Part shown: positions 1 to 4,327 of the stretch, piece after piece
Numbering within the stretch: the stretch's first letter is position 1
How the letters are laid out: every line of letters begins with the position of its first letter
Assembly: GCA_903872005.1 (NCBI GenBank)
Contig: CAIQJD010000700.1
Span: 1 to 6,535 of the forward strand
Direction: 5' to 3'
DNA length: 6,535 nucleotides
Source: an uncultured bacterium
GTDB lineage: Bacteria; Chloroflexota; Anaerolineae; JACIWP01
The notes under the pieces: model-generated
Databases searched by the model: none
What the model saw: only the letters and a program-made list of their open reading frames with translations
Told to the model about the DNA's origin: nothing
Program-made: the position numbers and the translations under genes

Positions 1-5
1 AGAAC

Positions 6-43
6 AAAAAACTTCCCGCAGGTTAGGAAACCTGCGGGAAGTT
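6..43 (-). terminator. Intrinsic (rho-independent) terminator for the minus-strand protease gene
   Basis: Arms 11-24 and 29-42 are perfectly complementary (14 bp, GC-rich core CCCGCAGG) around a 4-base loop (25-28); A10 and T43 can add a further pair. Read on the minus strand, the hairpin is followed directly by a run of Ts, which is the A6-A11 run on the plus strand. On the plus strand no T-run follows, so termination is predicted only for transcripts arriving from the right. It lies about 220 bases beyond the stop codon of the minus-strand gene, so that transcript would carry the hairpin array in its 3' UTR. The flanking AGAAC (1-5) and GTTCT (41-45) could form a small competing pairing. 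Confidence 0.8.
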
Positions 44-67
44 CTGCGCCGGCGTCTTATGGCGCGG

Positions 68-109
68 CCGGCCGCCCCTCGGCGGGCAGCCACAAGGGCT
101 GCCCCTACG
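68..109. repeat. 42-bp direct repeat, copy 1 (contains hairpin 84-104)
   Basis: This stretch is identical base for base to 201-242. It begins with CCGGCCGCCCCTCGGC, contains the GGGCAGCC hairpin and ends with CCCTACG. The bases just before the two copies are nearly the same too (GGCGCGG versus GGCGCG). The identity extends well past the hairpin, so the copies reflect duplication of a longer unit and not merely convergent palindromes. Confidence 0.85.
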
Positions 110-132
110 GCTCGCGCGCCGGCCGATGGTAC

Positions 133-153
133 GGGCGGCCTTCATGGCCGCCC
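133..153. repeat. Variant hairpin with compensatory stem change
   Basis: Arms 133-140 (GGGCGGCC) and 146-153 (GGCCGCCC) are perfectly complementary around loop TTCAT. Stem and loop lengths equal those of the GGGCAGCC hairpins, and the only arm difference is a paired substitution. It is probably a second subtype of the same repeat family. Confidence 0.75.
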
Positions 154-159
154 CCCAGC

Positions 160-185
160 GGGCAGCCACAAGGACTGCCCCTACG
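160..185. repeat. Diverged copy of the GGGCAGCC hairpin
   Basis: Arms are 160-167 and 173-180 with loop ACAAG, followed by the same CCTACG end as the 42-bp copies. One arm base differs (A at 174 where the other copies have G), which breaks a stem pair. The left flank does not match the 42-bp repeat, so this copy is shorter. Confidence 0.75.
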
Positions 186-200
186 CCTCACCCTGGCGCG

Positions 201-242
201 CCGGCCGCCCCTCGGCGGGCAGCCACAAGGGCTGCCCCTACG
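201..242. repeat. 42-bp direct repeat, copy 2 (contains hairpin 217-237)
   Basis: This is an exact copy of 68-109. It ends 20 bases before the stop codon of the minus-strand gene (TAG, read from 265 to 263), so the repeat lies immediately downstream of the coding sequence without invading it. Confidence 0.85.
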
Positions 243-262
243 ATTCCCTTATGAACGCGATC

Positions 263-3200
263 CTAGCGCCCGCCGCGGATCAGCAGCGGCAATTGCAGGC
301 CATGTTCGACGATGGCCTGTACCGGCACGGTGAGCGACTGCTGCGGCGCGCTGGGGCTGGTGAGATGGATCTCCCCGTAGTGCGTGCCGGCCGGCAGGCT
401 GCCGGCTTGCAGCGTGACCGTGATCTGCTGCGGCGTGGCCCCGCTGAGGCTTCCCAACAGGATCCATGGCTGGGTCGCCTGCGCGTTCCACACGATGGAA
501 TTCAGCGGATTCTGGTTTTCGATGAACAGCGCGGCGCTGGTGATGCCCTGGGCCGGCTGGAAGGTGAGCAGCGACGGGCCGGCCGTCAGGGCGTCGGGCG
601 CCGGCGGCAGCTCGTTCGGGTCGGCCACCACCGTGACCTGCACCGAGGCGCTGGCGATGCCGCCGGCGCCATCATCCGCGGTCAGGGTGACGGTGTGGAT
701 ACCGACGCTGAGATCGGCTGTGGAGAGGGATGTGCCATCGCCCAGGAAGCCATCCAGGCTGGAGACCCACCGCACCTGCGCGGCCGGCAGATCGGCGCTA
801 TCCGGGTCCGTGGCGATCCCCTCGAAGGCGACGGTCTGGCTGAGGGCGACGGTGAGCGGGCCGGCCGGCGTGACGATCTGGACGGCCGGCGGCCGGTTGG
901 GCACCCGGAAGGTCTCATCCGAGGTATCGCTCGCCGTGTTGATGCCGTCGGTGACCCAGACGCGGAAGAGGCCGGCTGCCGTGCTGCCGATCATGCTCGC
1001 CTCGAAGTCCACGTAGCTATCCTCGACGTTCTGGGCCAACATCTCCCAGCTCTCTCCGCCATCGCGCGAGTACTGCACGCTGAAGTGCAGCGGGTCGCCG
1101 TCCGGGTCGCCGGCTTCCCAGGAGACGCGGATGGGATCATCGGCCAGAGTCTCGCCGCCGTTGGGTGCGAGGACCGAGATACGCGGCGGGTTGGCGCCGG
1201 CCGTGATGCTCGCCAGCCGGCCGCGCGGCCCCAGGATTTCCACCCGCGTCGTGCCCGGCTCGAAGGGCACCAGCTCGCTGATGCCCAACAAACCGCTTGG
1301 CCCGCCGCCGGCCGGCGAGGCGCGGCCGCTATCCATGGGCAGCGGCGTGAAGAAGTAGCGCGCCAGTTCCACGCCGTTGGCGTTGCTCAGGCGGATGGCG
1401 TAGGGGCCGGGGACGCGCTCTTGCGCATCGCCGGCCGGGATGACGTAGAGCGGGTTCATGTGCGCCACGTAGGCTTCCGGATCAATCCAGCCGGTGACCA
1501 ACAGCCGGTCGGTGACGTTCAGGGTGCGCCGATCGGCCTGGGCCGCCACCGGGACGACTTGCAGGAACGACATGATGCCCTCGTAGGTGAAGTCGCTCAT
1601 CCATTCGTAGTCGCAGTAGGTCATCACGTCTTTCCAGTTAGGGCCGTAGATGTCGCGGGTGTCAATGTTGAAGCCGTAGAGCGCGGTATTGCCGCTGAGC
1701 GCCGGGCTGATGCGGCCGGAGGTGTAGGGGTAAGCCGGCCCGCCGTCGGCGCCGCAGTAGTTGGCGTGGCCGCGGCCGTAGGTATGCCCCAGCTCGTGGC
1801 CGCCATACCAGTCGGCGTAGCTGCCGTCATAGTCCCAGCCCCACGAACCGGAGCCGGCCGGCCCAGAGGCCACGAACGCCGGGATATCCATGGCGCAGCC
1901 GCGCATGAAGCCGCCGGCGTCGCTGACCAGCCCGTAGTAGTGCGCGCCGAAGGGCACGCCGGAGAAGCTGATGATGTCCCAGATCTTCTTGGAGTACAGG
2001 ACGCTGTTGACATCGCCGCAGGAGGGGTTGGTCAAATCGCCATCGCTGTTCTTCGACCCGACGCCATAGTAGTACGTGCGCTGCCAGGTCTGCAACGCGT
2101 GGATCGGATAGGCGCGGCGCAGCCAGGTCTCCAGCATGTTCACGTCATTCACGGTGGGGTAATAGGTCGTGCTGCCCAGCTTGTAGCCGACGCGATACTC
2201 CACGACGTTCAGGGTCGGCACCGTCTCATAAGAGACGGTGGTCCAGATTTCGTTGTTGTCGTAATTGGTCTCCAACGGGCTGCGCGGAGCCGGGTTCAGA
2301 TAAGCGTTGATGCTGACCGTCCCCTGGCGATAGTAGCTCGGCAGCTCGAACAGGAACGCGTCGTTCAGCACGCCGCGGTCGGGGCTGACGCGGACGCTGA
2401 TGCCGGCGCCGGCATTGATTGGCGCCAGCCAGGAGACGGAGCTGCCCCGTTGCACCCGCAGCCGGGCCGTCGTCCAGTGCGTTCCCGCTGTGGCGCGGAC
2501 ATGGAAGCGCACGTAGGTGCGCTTGCCGGCCACCAGCCGCACGCTGTTGTTCAGGTCTTGCACGCCCTGGGTCACTTCCAGCTTGTTCGCTACCAGGTCG
2601 GTGCTGGGCGTGGCGGTGCGGGTCGGCGTGCGCGTGGGCGTGCGGGTCGGGGTGCGCGTGAAGGTTGCCGTCGGCGTGGAAGTGACCGTCGGCGTGGGGG
2701 TCTTCGTCGGCGTGCGCGTGATGGTCGGAGTCAGCGTGGCCGTCGGGGTCACGCCGGGCGTATAGGGGCTGAAGATGAGGTCGTCAATGCCCTCGCTCAG
2801 CGCCGTCGCGCCGTAGTCTATCGAGATGGCGGCGATGCGCCCCATGGGGTCAAAGATGCCGGAGAAGACGGTATGCGGCTCCGGCACTTTGGGGCGGTAC
2901 ACCTGGCAATAGGCGCGGCCGGTCACGTCATAGGCGGTAAGCGTCGCGGTCGGGCCGTCGGCCTCGCCATTGCCCAGCCAGAACCCGACGTGGGTCTTGG
3001 GACTGTTGAAGTAGAGCATCATCGGGACGCCGGCGCTGGTGTTGGGATAGACGGCGTTGTTGCTGGCGACATTGGGCGCCGAATGCGCCTTGGCCGGCTC
3101 GTTGCCGTAGATGATGGCGCGGGTCTGGGCGCTATCCTCGAAGGTCACGCCGTGCGAGATGGCGTAGGCATTGCCGATGATCGCGTTGGTGGGCAGTTCA

Positions 3201-3931
3201 TCGAAGGTAATCAGGCCGGGCGAGGGGATATTGGCCGGGCTGGTCAATTCCTGGCACGCCGGCGTGCTGGTGTTGGTGCTGGTGGGCGTCGCGGTCGGCA
3301 GGATGTACTCGATGACGAGACGCGGCTGCAGGCGTTGCAGGCCGCGCGCGTCAAAGGCGCGGCTCGCCAGATAGCGGGCGTCGCCAACCAGCATGACGCC
3401 GTTGTTGTTCAACCGGCCGGCGGCCCATTCTCGCGCCATCTTGGTGATATCCCACGCTTTCGCGCCATTGGTGAGATTCAGGGCCACGGCCGGGTCGCCG
3501 GTGTTGACCGTGCCGGGCTGGTTGTTCCAGGTGACGGTCGCTTCTGACCAGCGGCCCTCGATGGCGAGGGGAGTGATCGGATAGGCTTCCATGCCGGTCG
3601 CGCTGACCTGATAGAGGGTCAGGGTGGCGGACGCGATGTCGGCGCCGGCCGGCACGGCAGACAGATCGAACACCAGCAGGGTACGCATATCAAAGGGGAT
3701 GCGTTGCCCCATGATGTGCCCCACGTAGAGGGGCGAATCCGCGCCGTAGTTCGTGTCGGGGGAGCTTTCGTTGATCCAGGCGTCCGCCTGGGCATAGAGC
3801 GTGAGGCTGGCGCTGGCGCCGGCCGGCGCGGCCGCAACGCCAGGCGGCCGGCCGCCGGCAAAGGCAGCCAGGAGGACGAGACCGCAAAGGGCAAGGCTCC
3901 ACAAGACCGGTCGCAACCGAAGACTACGCAT
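263..3931 (-). CDS. Secreted multidomain metzincin-type zinc metalloprotease with carbohydrate-binding-type and Ig-like domains
   Basis: The product has 1222 residues. Residues 1-37 are a Sec signal peptide (R3/R5/R7, hydrophobic core 8-25, Ala-rich cleavage region 33-37). Residues 42-210 resemble the DNRLRE/CBM96 family (YAQADAWINESSPDTNYG, later W-rich blocks). A TPT linker spans 211-224, a beta domain 225-390 (ITFDEL ... GIDDLIF), a long Thr/Pro/Arg linker 391-445 and a CARDB-like domain 446-570. The catalytic region is about 571-800: H712-E-L-G-H716-T-Y-G719-R-G-H722 fits HExxHxxGxxH, with H712/H716/H722 as zinc ligands, E713 as general base and M770 (VMTY) as a likely Met-turn. Beta or Ig/FN3-like domains follow at 801-1010 and 1013-1104, a BACON-like domain at 1115-1210 and the tail LQLPLLIRGGR. 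The mature part has six cysteines, two in the second domain (226, 342) and four in the protease region (638, 679, 726, 773), which suits disulfides outside the cell. The start is fixed by a perfect AGGAGG six bases upstream. The protease call is firm; the peptidase family is not. HTYGRGH recalls M66/StcE-like glycoprotein-cleaving enzymes, but only weakly. Substrate unknown. Confidence 0.9.
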   Translation of the reverse strand: MRSLRLRPVLWSLALCGLVLLAAFAGGRPPGVAAAPAGASASLTLYAQADAWINESSPDTNYGADSPLYVGHIMGQRIPFDMRTLLVFDLSAVPAGADIASATLTLYQVSATGMEAYPITPLAIEGRWSEATVTWNNQPGTVNTGDPAVALNLTNGAKAWDITKMAREWAAGRLNNNGVMLVGDARYLASRAFDARGLQRLQPRLVIEYILPTATPTSTNTSTPACQELTSPANIPSPGLITFDELPTNAIIGNAYAISHGVTFEDSAQTRAIIYGNEPAKAHSAPNVASNNAVYPNTSAGVPMMLYFNSPKTHVGFWLGNGEADGPTATLTAYDVTGRAYCQVYRPKVPEPHTVFSGIFDPMGRIAAISIDYGATALSEGIDDLIFSPYTPGVTPTATLTPTITRTPTKTPTPTVTSTPTATFTRTPTRTPTRTPTRTATPSTDLVANKLEVTQGVQDLNNSVRLVAGKRTYVRFHVRATAGTHWTTARLRVQRGSSVSWLAPINAGAGISVRVSPDRGVLNDAFLFELPSYYRQGTVSINAYLNPAPRSPLETNYDNNEIWTTVSYETVPTLNVVEYRVGYKLGSTTYYPTVNDVNMLETWLRRAYPIHALQTWQRTYYYGVGSKNSDGDLTNPSCGDVNSVLYSKKIWDIISFSGVPFGAHYYGLVSDAGGFMRGCAMDIPAFVASGPAGSGSWGWDYDGSYADWYGGHELGHTYGRGHANYCGADGGPAYPYTSGRISPALSGNTALYGFNIDTRDIYGPNWKDVMTYCDYEWMSDFTYEGIMSFLQVVPVAAQADRRTLNVTDRLLVTGWIDPEAYVAHMNPLYVIPAGDAQERVPGPYAIRLSNANGVELARYFFTPLPMDSGRASPAGGGPSGLLGISELVPFEPGTTRVEILGPRGRLASITAGANPPRISVLAPNGGETLADDPIRVSWEAGDPDGDPLHFSVQYSRDGGESWEMLAQNVEDSYVDFEASMIGSTAAGLFRVWVTDGINTASDTSDETFRVPNRPPAVQIVTPAGPLTVALSQTVAFEGIATDPDSADLPAAQVRWVSSLDGFLGDGTSLSTADLSVGIHTVTLTADDGAGGIASASVQVTVVADPNELPPAPDALTAGPSLLTFQPAQGITSAALFIENQNPLNSIVWNAQATQPWILLGSLSGATPQQITVTLQAGSLPAGTHYGEIHLTSPSAPQQSLTVPVQAIVEHGLQLPLLIRGGR
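2597..2761 (-). repeat. Low-complexity DNA encoding the long TPT linker of the protease
   Basis: These bases encode residues 391-445, a Thr/Pro-dominated flexible spacer between the second beta domain and the CARDB-like domain. Within it, 2609-2656 is four tandem 12-base units encoding RTPT, RTPT, RTPT and RTAT. The repeated Arg makes this linker positively charged, unlike the Glu-bearing linker of the neighbouring gene. Confidence 0.85.
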
Positions 3932-3937
3932 ACGTCA

Positions 3938-3943
3938 CCTCCT
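3938..3943 (-). promoter_or_regulatory. Strong Shine-Dalgarno for the protease gene
   Basis: The minus strand reads AGGAGGTGA over 3943-3935, a full match to the 16S rRNA 3' end. The AGGAGG core lies six bases before the ATG at 3931-3929. This decides the start and implies efficient translation. Confidence 0.9.
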
Positions 3944-4031
3944 CAGAATGACACGAGAGGGACTCGGCTACGCTGCGCGAGAACCCGTTGGATGCGCCAC
4001 GCGCCGGCGCTGCTACGATTTGAGTGCTACG

Positions 4032-4060
4032 ATGATAACCGACCGCTGCAAAAATGCCAT
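4032..4060 (-). promoter_or_regulatory. Weak candidate promoter for the protease gene
   Basis: On the minus strand, TATCAT (4037-4032; five of six matches to TATAAT) lies 17 bases downstream of ATGGCA (4060-4055; four of six matches to TTGACA). Transcription would start about 95 bases before the ATG. The -35 match is poor and housekeeping consensus may not fit this phylum well, so this is only a candidate. Confidence 0.3.
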
Positions 4061-4194
4061 GGAACCTCCGATCCCTACGATTCTCGACGGATTGGAGGCG
4101 CGACGCGCCCCGCGCACCAACAGAGACGATGGGCCGCGAGGAAGGATATGGCCGGCGACTCACCCGGCAGTCGGGTCTCCGAATCAAGTTCAGG

Positions 4195-4223
4195 TTGCGC
4201 CGGTTGCGCGCTTGTGCTATACT
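4195..4223 (+). promoter_or_regulatory. Extended -10 promoter for the propeller/malectin gene
   Basis: TTGCGC (4195-4200) and TATACT (4218-4223) are separated by exactly 17 bases. TG at 4215-4216 followed by one base forms an extended -10 element. Predicted transcription starts near 4230, giving a 5' UTR of roughly 100 bases. This is the best sigma-70-like match in the divergent region and points toward the gene starting at 4328. Confidence 0.65.
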
Positions 4224-4296
4224 CTCATGAGATGATGCCGGCATGGCATCTCGCGTGTCTCACTTTTATCCCGCACATGGGCGCGGTCTACCATTA

Positions 4297-4325
4297 TCTG
4301 GGTCTTATCCCAGAGAAAGAGAGAG
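4297..4325 (+). promoter_or_regulatory. 5' UTR hairpin followed by a purine-rich ribosome site
   Basis: Arms TCTGGG (4297-4302) and CCCAGA (4309-4314) pair around a 6-base loop. A purine tract (AGAGAAAGAGAGAG, 4312-4325) follows directly and is the only ribosome-binding candidate for the ATG at 4328. The tract is a poor match to AGGAGG, in contrast to the perfect site of the divergent gene. The hairpin's right arm overlaps the start of the tract, so folding could affect initiation, though the effect is speculative. Confidence 0.45.
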
Positions 4326-4327
4326 CT

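Larger units (their letters stand above)
84..237 (-). repeat. Array of four 8-5-8 stem-loops in the 3' flank of the protease gene
   Basis: Four inverted repeats, each two 8-base arms around a 5-base loop, lie at 84-104, 133-153, 160-180 and 217-237. Three share arms GGGCAGCC/GGCTGCCC and loop ACAAG. The one at 133-153 has arms GGGCGGCC/GGCCGCCC and loop TTCAT, a compensatory A-T to G-C change that keeps the stem. Spacing is irregular (49, 27 and 57 bases between starts). The array sits between the stop codon at 263 and the terminator, so it would be transcribed as 3' UTR. It resembles short intergenic palindromes of the REP type. There is no transposase here and no CRISPR-like regular spacing. 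Confidence 0.8.
3932..4327. other. Divergent intergenic region between the two exported-protein genes
   Basis: These 396 bases separate the two start codons and hold the control signals for both genes. Besides the promoter candidates and ribosome sites listed separately, there is a 9-base direct repeat TGCTACGAT at 4011-4019 and 4025-4033. The copies are spaced 14 bases apart and the second overlaps the weak minus-strand -10 candidate, so it could be a regulator site. A perfect 10-base palindrome, ATGCCGGCAT, lies at 4235-4244. Short frames run through the region on both strands but look arginine/serine-rich and random; I see no convincing gene. Confidence 0.6.

Noticed and set aside
68..242. 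Repeats suggesting a CRISPR array
   Set aside because: The repeats are spaced irregularly (49, 27 and 57 bases between starts), differ in subtype, are GC-rich palindromes and have no cas genes nearby.
59..3547. Very long open frame on the plus strand (1162 codons) opposite the protease gene
   Set aside because: It is in exact codon register with the minus-strand gene, where stops appear only opposite TTA, CTA or TCA codons, which are rare in GC-rich genes. It has no ribosome site, starts inside the repeat flank and shows no recognisable domain, whereas the minus frame has a perfect Shine-Dalgarno, a signal peptide and a zinc motif.
3884..3898. Possible lipobox (L-A-L-C, residues 13-16) in the protease signal peptide
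   Set aside because: The residue before Cys16 is Leu and not Gly/Ala/Ser, and the hydrophobic core continues well past the cysteine to an Ala-rich cleavage region.
3943..3953. TGTCATTCTGAG-like stretch resembling a widespread dispersed repeat
   Set aside because: Only about 11 bases match and the remainder of that repeat is absent; the segment merges directly into the Shine-Dalgarno of the protease gene.
3924..4244. 106-codon minus-strand frame upstream of and overlapping the protease start
   Set aside because: The product is Arg/Ser-rich without any recognisable motif, no clear ribosome site precedes it, and it runs through the promoter and Shine-Dalgarno of the protease gene.
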